Shown here: positions 14,137 to 21,030 of the stretch, in pieces | Layout: each line of letters opens with the position of its first letter | How positions within the stretch are numbered: position 1 is the first letter of the stretch | DNA from: Acidobacteria bacterium UBA823 | GTDB lineage: Bacteria; Acidobacteriota; Vicinamibacteria; Vicinamibacterales; UBA823 | DNA length: 21,030 nucleotides | Assembly: GCA_002296225.1 (NCBI GenBank) | Contig: DBHR01000032.1 | Coordinates: 23,415 to 44,444, forward strand | Direction: 5' to 3' | Program-made: the position numbers and the translations under genes | Notes under the pieces: model-generated | Database searches by the model: none | What the model saw: the letters and a program-made list of their open reading frames with translations, nothing else | Told to the model about the DNA's origin: nothing

Positions 14137-15675
14137 ATGAGGAGCGCGTGGACGCGGACTATTGTAGTAACGCTTCTACTGAGCGTTGCTATCCCGGTAT
14201 GGGCGCAGACTAGTCGCCCGAACATCATTTTCATCTTCAGTGACGACCATGCCTATCAAGCGATCAGCGCCTATGGCTCGCGGATCAACCATACGCCGAA
14301 CATCGACCGGATCGCGCGCGAGGGCATGAGGTTTGAAAACGCGATGGTGACCAATTCAATCTGCGCACCAAGCCGCGCCGTGATCCAGACCGGAAAGTAC
14401 AGTCACTTGAACGGCGTCCTCGACAACATGCAGGTGTTCGACGGATCGCAGCAGACGTTTCCCAAACTGCTCCAGCAGGCTGGCTACCAAACGGCGGTTG
14501 TCGGCAAGTGGCATCTCAAAAGTGAGCCAACTGGCTTCGATTACTGGGAAGTGCTACCGGGTCAAGGGGCCTACTACAACCCCGACCTCCGCGTGCCGGC
14601 TGGCCAGAACCGGCACGCCGGTTACGTCACTGACATCATCACAGACTTGACGCTTAACTGGCTCGAACATGAACGCGATCCCGACCGGCCGTTCATGGTG
14701 ATGTCACAGCACAAGGCACCGCACCGGGGCTGGATGCCCGGACCGGAACGCCTAACGCTCTACGACGGGATGATGATTCCTGAACCGGACACATTATTCG
14801 ACGATTACGCAAACCGTGCGAGCCCGGCGCGGCTGCAGGAAATGGAGATCGGCCGGCACATGATCGATGGGCACGATTTGAAACTAAAACCGGCGCCCAA
14901 CACGCCTGAGGACAACCCGGACCTGCGGCTTTGGCTCGCGGGCTATGGACGTCTTGACGAAGGGCAACGGCGCATTTGGGACGCGGCTTACGAGCCAAAA
15001 AATGCCGCATTTCTAGCGGCTGGCCTCGAGGGGCGCGCGCTGGTCCGCTGGAAGTACCAGCGCTACATCAAGGACTACCTGCGAACCATAGCGTCGGTCG
15101 ATGACAACGTCGGCCGACTCCTCCGTTACCTCGACGAAACCGGTTTGGCCGAGAACACGATCGTCGTCTACAGCTCCGACCAAGGGTTCTACCTCGGCGA
15201 GCACGGCTGGTTCGACAAACGGTGGATGTACGAAGAATCGCTAAAAACACCGCTCCTCGTGCGCTGGCCCGGCGTCGTCGCGGCCGGCAGTACCAATACC
15301 GATATGGTCTCCAACCTCGACTTTCCCGCGACATTGCTCAACGCCGCTGGCGTTGACGTGCCGCACGACATGCAGGGTCGAAGCTTCGTACCGATGTTGC
15401 GCGGCGAGACGCCGGCTGACTGGCGGAAGAGCTTCTACTACCACTACTACGAGAAGGGCATACATAACGTGGCGCCGCACGAGGGCGTTCGGACCGAACG
15501 GCACAAACTCATTCATTACTATGAGACCGATGAATGGGAGCTGTTCGACCTCGAGGTCGATCCGAACGAGATTCGGAGTATCTATGGCGCCGCTTCGTAT
15601 GCCGAGACTCAGGCCGCACTGCTCGACGAGTTGGAGGGTCTGAAGAAAGCGTTGCAGGTTCCAGACATTCCGTAG
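14137..15675 (+). CDS. Secreted sulfatase, possibly amino-sugar type (S1 family)
   Basis: The protein has 512 residues. MRSAWTRTIVVTLLLSVAIPVWAQ is a cleavable signal peptide, with no lipobox, unlike the other two sulfatases here. The signature is CAPSRAVIQTG with C76 as the formylglycine residue. D36-D37 are Ca2+ ligands and GKWHL gives K124 and H126. YSSDQGFYLGEHGWFDKRWMYEESLKTPL is the second metal-site region, with Gln where the other two have Asn. That pattern, as I recall it, is shared with N-acetylglucosamine-6-sulfatase/mucin-desulfating and heparan-type sulfatases, so an amino-sugar sulfate is a reasonable but unproven substrate. Possible starts are GTG 14065, ATG 14128 and ATG 14137. 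I prefer 14137 because GGAGG lies 9 nt upstream, while at 14128 it abuts the start codon. It converges with the YjiH-type gene with 44 bp between. Confidence 0.88.
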   Translation: MRSAWTRTIVVTLLLSVAIPVWAQTSRPNIIFIFSDDHAYQAISAYGSRINHTPNIDRIAREGMRFENAMVTNSICAPSRAVIQTGKYSHLNGVLDNMQVFDGSQQTFPKLLQQAGYQTAVVGKWHLKSEPTGFDYWEVLPGQGAYYNPDLRVPAGQNRHAGYVTDIITDLTLNWLEHERDPDRPFMVMSQHKAPHRGWMPGPERLTLYDGMMIPEPDTLFDDYANRASPARLQEMEIGRHMIDGHDLKLKPAPNTPEDNPDLRLWLAGYGRLDEGQRRIWDAAYEPKNAAFLAAGLEGRALVRWKYQRYIKDYLRTIASVDDNVGRLLRYLDETGLAENTIVVYSSDQGFYLGEHGWFDKRWMYEESLKTPLLVRWPGVVAAGSTNTDMVSNLDFPATLLNAAGVDVPHDMQGRSFVPMLRGETPADWRKSFYYHYYEKGIHNVAPHEGVRTERHKLIHYYETDEWELFDLEVDPNEIRSIYGAASYAETQAALLDELEGLKKALQVPDIP

Positions 15676-15719
15676 TGGTCTGAGATGTTGAGACTTGGCA
15701 ATTCACACCGGAACTGGCG

Positions 15720-17126
15720 TCAGAAGATCAGCGCTGCAACGCCGGCGAGGACCGGCACGGTAATCAGTGTACGAAGCAGAAAGATCACGAACAACTCGCC
15801 CACGGTCACTGGAATCTTCGAATTAAGAATCAGCGCGCCCAACTCCGACATGTAGACGAGTTGCGTTACCGCAGCACCGGCGATGACAAAGCGAGTGTGC
15901 TCACTTTCGATCGACTGGCCCAGAACAGCCGGCAGGAATTGGTCTGCAAATCCGACCAGGAACGCAGGAGCCGCCGCGGACGCCTCGGGAATACCGAGCA
16001 CGGTCAGAAACGGTACTAGCGGCGCCGAGAGCAACGTGAAAATCGGCGTGTGTTCGGTGAGAACGAGCGCCAACGCACCGATACTCATGATGAGCGGCAA
16101 CAATGCGAACCAGATGTCATAGATGTTGAACACTGCTCGCCGCAGTAACGCCGACACCGTGGGGGCTCGTCGCGCCCGCCACACCGCCAACTCGAAACCC
16201 CAGGACAATAGACTACGTCCCGGCGGAAGGTCTTCGGTGATCTGCTTCCCTGCCAACTCGTAATAGATGTCACGTTTGCGCGACAACGGAGGAAGGCGAG
16301 GCATGATGATCGCCGCGACCAGACCCGCCAAAAGGATGGCACCGTAGTAGGGTACGAAGAGTTCACTGAGCCCAACGAAGTCGATAATCACCAGCGCAAA
16401 CGCCAACGACACAACCGAGAACGTCGTCGCGATCGTCGCGGCCTCGCGCTCGGTGTAGAACCCTTGTTCATACTGCTGCACTGTGATCAGAACGCCGACC
16501 GGGGCTGAGCCCATCCACGAGGCGATCGCGTCTATCGACGACCGGCCCGGCATGGTGAAGAGCGGCCGGAAGACCCTGCGACAGAGCGTCCCGAACAGTT
16601 CCATCAGTCCAAAATCTGTCACCAGCGGCAATAAGAACGGTGCCACAACGAAGATCGCCACGATGACCGGAATCAGGTCGTTGAGGATGACGCCACCCGT
16701 CGCGTCGGAAATCAACCATTCCGGTCCACGCTGAAAGAGGACGAGGCTTGCGGCAATGGCGCCCACGATCCGCGCGACCAACGTCATCGGTCCAACAAGA
16801 AACACGGCCAGCAATGACTTTACAGTTGGCGATGCTTCTAAGCGCGATGCTGCTTCGGCACTGAGTCGGCTACGAAAGACCGTCATCGCAATTGTCGCAG
16901 CCGCTGACAGCACGATCACCGAGGTGACAAGGCCCGGAAGGAGGCCGGCGGCGCGCGCGCGTAGTTCGTCGGCAAGGATGCCCAAGCCGATGTTGATTGT
17001 GTCGCCGAACCTGATCGGAACCAGCATCATCCCCACTCCGATAGTGGATGGCACGAGGAAACGGAGATAATCGGTGGGATGGAAAACCGGCGCGGATGCC
17101 CGGACGGTACCGGCGTTCGTGGGCAT
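15720..17126 (-). CDS. YjiH-family membrane protein with nucleoside-recognition (Gate) domain
   Basis: This is a 468-residue integral inner-membrane protein with roughly ten hydrophobic segments. The region about 145-225 (VIVAIFVVAPFLLPLVTDFGLMELFGTLCRRVFRPLF, then MPGRSSIDAIASWMGSAPVGVLIT) is the characteristic Gate motif of YjiH/nucleoside-recognition proteins. A second Gate-like half lies in the C-terminal third (APAFLVGFADQFLPAVL, then VIAGAAVTQLVYMSELGALIL). Length matches the family. The transported substrate of YjiH proteins is not established; in E. coli the gene neighbours a dipeptidase, and no peptidase is present here. No Shine-Dalgarno is seen before the ATG at 17126. The gene stands alone, convergent with the third sulfatase and divergent from the sterol-desaturase-family gene. 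Confidence 0.83.
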   Translation of the reverse strand: MPTNAGTVRASAPVFHPTDYLRFLVPSTIGVGMMLVPIRFGDTINIGLGILADELRARAAGLLPGLVTSVIVLSAAATIAMTVFRSRLSAEAASRLEASPTVKSLLAVFLVGPMTLVARIVGAIAASLVLFQRGPEWLISDATGGVILNDLIPVIVAIFVVAPFLLPLVTDFGLMELFGTLCRRVFRPLFTMPGRSSIDAIASWMGSAPVGVLITVQQYEQGFYTEREAATIATTFSVVSLAFALVIIDFVGLSELFVPYYGAILLAGLVAAIIMPRLPPLSRKRDIYYELAGKQITEDLPPGRSLLSWGFELAVWRARRAPTVSALLRRAVFNIYDIWFALLPLIMSIGALALVLTEHTPIFTLLSAPLVPFLTVLGIPEASAAAPAFLVGFADQFLPAVLGQSIESEHTRFVIAGAAVTQLVYMSELGALILNSKIPVTVGELFVIFLLRTLITVPVLAGVAALIF

Positions 17127-17328
17127 GAGGGGGAGGCTAGCACAGCGGGCCCAGAAACCTCGGTTCCCGCAGATGTCTCACAGCCGGCCACTCACTCTTG
17201 CGCACAACCCCAACAGCAGCCGCGGGGAATATGAATCGGGCAGGAAACTACAACTAATGACCACGAAAGACGTGCCCGCACAGCAGCCTATTCGTTTGCC
17301 CACGTCGCGGGCATAATACTGATGGGAT

Positions 17329-18177
17329 ATGGACGCTTGGATTCTCAATTACGAACGCGAGTTGCGACTCGGATCGTTCTTCGCCGTCCTCGGACTGATG
17401 ACCCTCTGGGAAATTATCGCTGCCCGCCGACAGCTAACAGTAGCCTGGCGGCGCCGGTGGCTTTCCAACCTCAGCCTTGTCGCATTTAATGCCTTGCTCC
17501 TCCGGGCACTATTTCCACCCGCACTCATCGGCACCGCCTGGTTTGCCGGCGAGCGCGGCTGGGGGCTACTCAACGTTGTCCCTGTGCCCCCGTGGCTGGC
17601 CGTCGTTGCATCGATCGTTCTACTGGACTTTGCCATCTGGGCACAGCACGTGATGTTCCATCGAGTGCCGCTCCTGTGGCGGCTGCACATGGTGCATCAC
17701 GCGGACCCTGACCTTGACGTTACCTCAGGCACGCGGTTCCATACGCTGGAGATAGTGTTGTCGCTACTGATTAAGCTTGGTGTTGTCGTCGCGATCGGCG
17801 CACCCGCCGCGGGAGTCTTCCTCTTCGAGGTGCTCCTGAACATGACAGCGATGTTCAATCACGGCAACGTGAGGCTCTCAGATGGTGTGGACCGTGCGCT
17901 CCGGTGGATCCTCGTCACCCCTGACATGCACCGGGTGCATCATTCGGTGGTGATGGACGAGTGTCACACGAATTTTGGCTTCAACCTTACCTGGTGGGAC
18001 CGTTTGGTGGGTACCTATCGAGCGCAGCCGCGAGGTAGCCATCTCAGTATGACAGTCGGGCTGACCGAGTTCCGCACCGGGGTGCGCCAGACATTGCCGT
18101 GGATGTTAGCCTTGCCGTTCGGTGCGACCGTCGGCGGTCGACCGATGCGCCGGGCACGCACGGCGGCTCAACATTGA
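17329..18177 (+). CDS. Sterol-desaturase/fatty-acid-hydroxylase-family membrane di-iron enzyme
   Basis: This is a 282-residue membrane protein with about four hydrophobic segments. The full set of histidine boxes is present: HVMFH at 107-111, HMVHH at 120-124, NHGN at 177-180, and HRVHH at 201-205, followed by ECHTNFGFNLTWWDRLVGTY. These bind the di-iron centre that activates O2 to hydroxylate or desaturate a lipid-like substrate. Bacterial members act on carotenoids, sterols, hopanoid-like lipids, alkylglycerols or fatty acyl chains, and sequence alone does not separate these. The ATG has no Shine-Dalgarno, and CATAAT (17312-17317) lies 11 nt before it, so the mRNA leader may be absent or very short. 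The sulfurtransferase gene starts 5 nt after its stop, which implies a shared transcript. Confidence 0.88.
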   Translation: MDAWILNYERELRLGSFFAVLGLMTLWEIIAARRQLTVAWRRRWLSNLSLVAFNALLLRALFPPALIGTAWFAGERGWGLLNVVPVPPWLAVVASIVLLDFAIWAQHVMFHRVPLLWRLHMVHHADPDLDVTSGTRFHTLEIVLSLLIKLGVVVAIGAPAAGVFLFEVLLNMTAMFNHGNVRLSDGVDRALRWILVTPDMHRVHHSVVMDECHTNFGFNLTWWDRLVGTYRAQPRGSHLSMTVGLTEFRTGVRQTLPWMLALPFGATVGGRPMRRARTAAQH

Positions 18178-18181
18178 TGCG

Positions 18182-19048
18182 ATGACCTGCGGGGGCGACG
18201 TTGGGTGGCCAGGGCTGCTGTGCGAGACCGAATGGCTCGCCAGTCACGTGCGCGAGCCACAAGTTGTCGTACTCGATTGCGAGCCCCTACCGTTGCCCAC
18301 TCGACTCTTCAGGCTACCAAATTGGCGCAAGCGTAACGTCCCCAACTCTATCTTTCGCGGTCCTACAAACGCCTGGCGTCCCACAGGCCCCGATGGCATC
18401 ACCCGGGCCATCTGCGATCGCGACGCCGTGGAGCAGTTGCTCGGCCGACTCGGAATCTCGAATGATTCGCATGTCGTCTGCACAAGCGGCGGCGGCGGAC
18501 TCTGGGCGACCTTCATCTGGTCGGTGCTGGATCGGTTCGGTCATGTGAACTGCCATGTGGTCAACGGCGGTCTCGACAAGTGGCGTCTGGAAGGACGCGC
18601 TCTCTCTCGTTCGCATCGCCGGCCTGAACGGACCACCTACACGGCTCGGCCGCATGAGGAAGCGGGCGTGTGCACGCTAGCCGACGTCACCGCTGCGCTC
18701 GAACGGTCAGACCACGTGTTCTGGGATCTCCGGTCCAAAACCGAATGGACCGGTGTCAACTCAATGGGCACGAAGCGCGGAGGACACATTCCCGGTGCGA
18801 TGCACCTAGAATGGCGTTCGATCCTGACGTCAACGGGCACCTTCAGGCCCGTTCCCGAGCTTCGCGCCCTACTGGCGGACGCCGGGGTCACGGCGGATAA
18901 GATGGTAACCACCTACTGCCACAGCGGCGTCCGCGCGGCCTTCGGCATCTTCGTGCTGCGGTTGCTCGGCTACCAGCGTGTGCGAGTTTACGACGCTTCG
19001 TGGTCCGAATACGGCAACGTGCTGGCCATGCCGGTGGCGAGGAGTTAG
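18182..19048 (+). CDS. Tandem-rhodanese sulfurtransferase (thiosulfate/3-mercaptopyruvate type)
   Basis: The 288-residue protein has two rhodanese domains. The N-terminal one (about 10-145) contains HVVCTSGGGGLWATFIWSVLDRFGH and VVNGGLDKW, the usual structural but inactive half. The C-terminal one (about 160-285) contains FWDLRSKTEW, GGHIPGAMHLEW and the active loop YCHSGVRAA with catalytic C246, and ends near VYDASWSEYGN. The loop reads CHSGVRA, unlike CRKGVT of classical thiosulfate sulfurtransferase or CGSGVT of mercaptopyruvate sulfurtransferase, so the sulfur donor is uncertain. There is no signal peptide, so it acts in the cytoplasm. The frame is open back to a GTG at 18122 inside the preceding gene. 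The ATG at 18182 sits just after that gene's stop and starts close to the first domain, so I prefer it. No strong Shine-Dalgarno is seen. The next gene follows after 37 bp. Confidence 0.85.
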   Translation: MTCGGDVGWPGLLCETEWLASHVREPQVVVLDCEPLPLPTRLFRLPNWRKRNVPNSIFRGPTNAWRPTGPDGITRAICDRDAVEQLLGRLGISNDSHVVCTSGGGGLWATFIWSVLDRFGHVNCHVVNGGLDKWRLEGRALSRSHRRPERTTYTARPHEEAGVCTLADVTAALERSDHVFWDLRSKTEWTGVNSMGTKRGGHIPGAMHLEWRSILTSTGTFRPVPELRALLADAGVTADKMVTTYCHSGVRAAFGIFVLRLLGYQRVRVYDASWSEYGNVLAMPVARS

Positions 19049-19085
19049 GAGTGAATCGTTTTCGTCTGTCCGAACGGGTGGCCTC

Positions 19086-20588
19086 ATGACCCCAAGTTTT
19101 GATCTCTCATCGACCGAACCTTCCAGGTCGTGGGAAGACCAATGGCGCAAAAGTTTTCCCGAGGGCGCCACGCTCAGTGTGATTGTACCGGTCTACAACG
19201 AGCGGTATCTCGTTGTAGAGCTTCTGACCCAGCTACTCGCTGTGTCAGTGCCGGGTATCGCGCGGCTGGAAATCGTCGTCGTCGACGATGGGTCGAACGA
19301 CGGCACGACGGCCGTAGTGCAGGAGTTCGCCTCGGCTCACGGCGACCGGATTCAGGTCATCGTTCAACCAAAGAACGAGGGCAAGGGCGCCGCCATCCGG
19401 ACCGGAGTCGATGCGACGACCGGGGACCTTATCGTCATCCAGGATGCCGACCTCGAATACGACCCGCGAGACCTCTCGACGATGGTGCGGCCCTTTCTGG
19501 AAGACAGCGCCGACGTGGTCTACGGATCACGCTTCGCCGCAAGCAGTCCACGACGGGTTCTGTACTTCCGCCATACACTCGGCAACCGCATACTGACGTT
19601 TCTGAGCAACCTACTCACCGAACTCAATCTGACTGACGTCGAGACCTGCTACAAGATGTTCCGCGCATCGCTCCTCAAGTCGATTCCGATCCGGTCGAAC
19701 GATTTCGCGTTCGAGATCGAGATCACGGCGAAAATCGCCAAGCGTCACTGTCGAGTTTACGAAGTCCCGATCAGCTATCGGGGCCGCACTTACGGCGAAG
19801 GTAAAAAGATCGGCTGGGTGGACGGGTTCATTGCGCTATTTGCGATACTGCGGTTCTGGCTCGTGGACGACCTCTACAAGGAGGACGGCTTCGGAGGCCG
19901 GATTCTGCACCGGCTCGAGCGCGCGCAGCGGTTCCATGGGTGGCTCGCCGATGCGGTGCGCCCCTGGCTCGGCGCCCAGGTGCTAGAAATCGGGGCAAGC
20001 ATCGGTAATATCACCCAGCAGCTCATTCCCCGTGATCACTACGTCGCCAGCGACATCAACAAGAGCTACCTGAGCTATCTCCGGACCCTAGCGGCGGCCA
20101 AACCCTATCTGGACGTCGAATACATCGACCTCGAGGTCCCATCGTCGTTCGATGGTTCCGAGGCACGTTTCGACACCGCGCTCTGCCTCAACTTACTGGC
20201 GCAGGTGGACGATCCGATGGTCGCACTGCATAATCTCGCTCGAGCTCTCAAACCGGGCGGTCGAGTCGTGTTATACGTGCCCCAAGGGCAGATGTTGTTC
20301 TCCAGGATCGACGAGGACTTGGGACACCGATGTCGATACGATCGACGGATGCTGATCCAGGAGCTTCAGGGCAGCGGATTCACGGTCGAGCATCTCCAGG
20401 ACTTCAATCGCGTGGCGGCGCCGGTGTGGTGGTGGAACGGTCGGGTTCTTGGTCGGCATGACTTCAGCCGGGTGCAGCTCAAGATGTTTGACTTGCTCGT
20501 GCCAATATTCAAAAGGTTTGACCGGTTCCTACTCTGGCCAGGTCTCGGGCTCATCGCGGTGGCCCGGAAGACCGAAAAGGCCGAGTGA
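19086..20588 (+). CDS. Bifunctional family 2 glycosyltransferase / SAM methyltransferase fusion
   Basis: The 500-residue protein has two enzymatic halves. Residues about 29-265 form a GT2 domain of the dolichyl-phosphate-mannose-synthase-like kind: LSVIVPVYNER at 30-40, VVDDGSNDGT at 65-74, the metal-binding QDADLEYDP with DAD at 120-122, and DVETCYKMFR at 184-193. Residues about 280-500 form a class I methyltransferase: VLEIGASIGNIT at 299-310 (SAM motif I), a SDINKSYLSYL segment carrying the acidic residue of motif II, and LKPGGRVVLYVP at 388-399. There are no long C-terminal membrane helices, so it is probably cytoplasmic or peripherally membrane-bound. It likely transfers a sugar to a lipid phosphate or glycan; what is methylated is not readable. 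The ATG at 19086 has GGGTGG upstream. Upstream in-frame codons overlap the sulfurtransferase gene and look non-coding. Confidence 0.88.
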   Translation: MTPSFDLSSTEPSRSWEDQWRKSFPEGATLSVIVPVYNERYLVVELLTQLLAVSVPGIARLEIVVVDDGSNDGTTAVVQEFASAHGDRIQVIVQPKNEGKGAAIRTGVDATTGDLIVIQDADLEYDPRDLSTMVRPFLEDSADVVYGSRFAASSPRRVLYFRHTLGNRILTFLSNLLTELNLTDVETCYKMFRASLLKSIPIRSNDFAFEIEITAKIAKRHCRVYEVPISYRGRTYGEGKKIGWVDGFIALFAILRFWLVDDLYKEDGFGGRILHRLERAQRFHGWLADAVRPWLGAQVLEIGASIGNITQQLIPRDHYVASDINKSYLSYLRTLAAAKPYLDVEYIDLEVPSSFDGSEARFDTALCLNLLAQVDDPMVALHNLARALKPGGRVVLYVPQGQMLFSRIDEDLGHRCRYDRRMLIQELQGSGFTVEHLQDFNRVAAPVWWWNGRVLGRHDFSRVQLKMFDLLVPIFKRFDRFLLWPGLGLIAVARKTEKAE

Positions 20589-20595
20589 AATCATC

Positions 20596-20663
20596 AGTCT
20601 TTGGTCTCCCGTCTGTAGTAGGTGAGCCCGGGACCAAGAACTACCGACGGCAGACCAGAGACT
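20596..20663. repeat. Long imperfect palindrome between convergent genes
   Basis: Two 24-nt arms, 20596-20619 and 20640-20663, are inverted copies that match at 21 of 24 positions. The 20-nt spacer between them contains the palindrome CCCGGG, with GGT and ACC flanking it that extend the pairing inward. As RNA it would form a very stable hairpin on either strand. It fills the 87-bp gap between the stop codons of the glycosyltransferase fusion and the multicopper oxidase, so bidirectional termination is plausible, although no T run follows. A degraded relative lies at 7087-7136, which points to a dispersed palindromic repeat family. Confidence 0.7.
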
Positions 20664-20675
20664 CAACGAATCCGC

Positions 20676-21030
20676 CTACCGCTCGCTGACGGTGAACACC
20701 GTCATCATACCGGCTTGGAGGTGCTCGTTGATGTGGCAGTGCAGCATCCACTCGCCGGGGTTGGTCATATCGGCGAGGATGTCGACAACCGAGCCGACCG
20801 GTACGATGGCCGTGTCCTTCCAGACCAAATTCTGATTCCGCGCGCCGTCGATTGCCAGTACGAGATAACGCTGCCCGTGCAAGTGAATCGGATGGTTCAT
20901 CGGGTGGAGCGTTTCAGGGTTGTTGAAAATCCTGATCTTGACCACGTCGCCGGCGGAGAAGCGCCAGTCAATATCCATGTTCTCTTTATCGGTGTCGGCG
21001 TCGCGCAGGATCCACTGGACCTGCTCGGTA
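20676..21030 (-). CDS. Multicopper oxidase, C-terminal cupredoxin domain, cut by the right edge
   Basis: The last 117 residues are present and the gene continues beyond the right edge. All C-terminal copper motifs are intact. NHPIHLHG gives fragment residues H46 (type 1), H49 (type 2) and H51 (type 3). HCHINEHLQAGM gives H97 and H99 (type 3), C98 and H103 (type 1), and axial M108. The Met ligand indicates a moderate-potential type 1 site. Such enzymes oxidise phenols, metals or other donors and reduce O2 to water, usually in the periplasm. The substrate and the N-terminal domains, including any signal peptide, are outside the window, so laccase-like, copper-efflux (CueO-like) and three-domain versus two-domain forms cannot be told apart. 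It converges with the glycosyltransferase fusion across the palindrome. Confidence 0.9.
   Translation of the reverse strand, partial: TEQVQWILRDADTDKENMDIDWRFSAGDVVKIRIFNNPETLHPMNHPIHLHGQRYLVLAIDGARNQNLVWKDTAIVPVGSVVDILADMTNPGEWMLHCHINEHLQAGMMTVFTVSER

Noticed and set aside
15676..15719. GTCT/AGAC mini-hairpin between the third sulfatase and the YjiH-type gene
   Set aside because: A 4-bp stem is too short to support a terminator or a copy of the palindromic element.
17127..17328. Largest gap (202 bp), checked for a small gene or RNA
   Set aside because: No open frame with a start, ribosome site and plausible composition was seen, and no tRNA-like or riboswitch-like fold was recognised. Only a possible -10 box near its right end stands out.
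18978..19085. Extension of the glycosyltransferase fusion into the sulfurtransferase gene
   Set aside because: The extra residues overlap a real gene in another frame and look non-coding. The ATG at 19086 follows a GGGTGG ribosome site.

Overview
The window is dense, GC-rich (roughly 60%) bacterial DNA with 16 protein-coding genes, two of them cut by the window edges. I see no RNA gene, CRISPR array, phage or insertion sequence, and no gene-free stretch longer than about 200 bp. The gene mix is a DUF5916 outer-membrane protein, PQQ quinoproteins with c-type haem, Tat-exported PLP enzymes, several sulfatases and a YjiH-type transporter. It suggests a Gram-negative aerobic heterotroph, most likely Acidobacteriota of the Vicinamibacteria kind. 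That assignment is inferred from gene content and is not proven.

Layout: (1) 1-985, minus strand: a di-haem cytochrome c overlaps by 4 bp the start of a PQQ alcohol-dehydrogenase-type gene that runs off the left edge. (2) 1152-3542, plus strand: an outer-membrane protein with a CBM9-like domain and a DUF5916 barrel. (3) 8462-3638, minus strand: a run of a SelA-like PLP enzyme, a PQQ propeller with an inserted haem domain, and a class V aminotransferase. All three carry export signals, so this looks like one extracytoplasmic oxidative module. (4) 8578-9903, plus strand: a PQQ-like (BamB-like) propeller protein, divergent from (3). (5) 9913-15675: a sulfatase island with one minus-strand lipoprotein sulfatase, then a PfkB sugar kinase and two further sulfatases on the plus strand. 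(6) 15720-17126, minus strand: a YjiH-family membrane protein. (7) 17329-20588, plus strand: a tight three-gene run of a sterol-desaturase-family hydroxylase, a tandem-rhodanese sulfurtransferase and a glycosyltransferase-methyltransferase fusion. (8) 20676-right edge, minus strand: the C-terminal end of a multicopper oxidase.

How the genes may work together (inference): much of the window encodes envelope redox and catabolic enzymes. PQQ enzymes pass electrons to c-type haem, sulfatases strip sulfate from glycans or small esters, and a cytoplasmic kinase phosphorylates a released sugar or nucleoside. The least familiar part is region (3), two folded PLP enzymes apparently sent through the Tat system beside a lipoprotein quinohaemoprotein. 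Region (7) may modify a membrane lipid or glycolipid.

Outside the genes, a long imperfect palindrome lies between the convergent genes at the right end. A degraded relative of it sits at 7087-7136 and overlaps the stop codon of the SelA-like gene. The divergent spacer at 8469-8577 holds a readable sigma70-type promoter with possible operator sequences.
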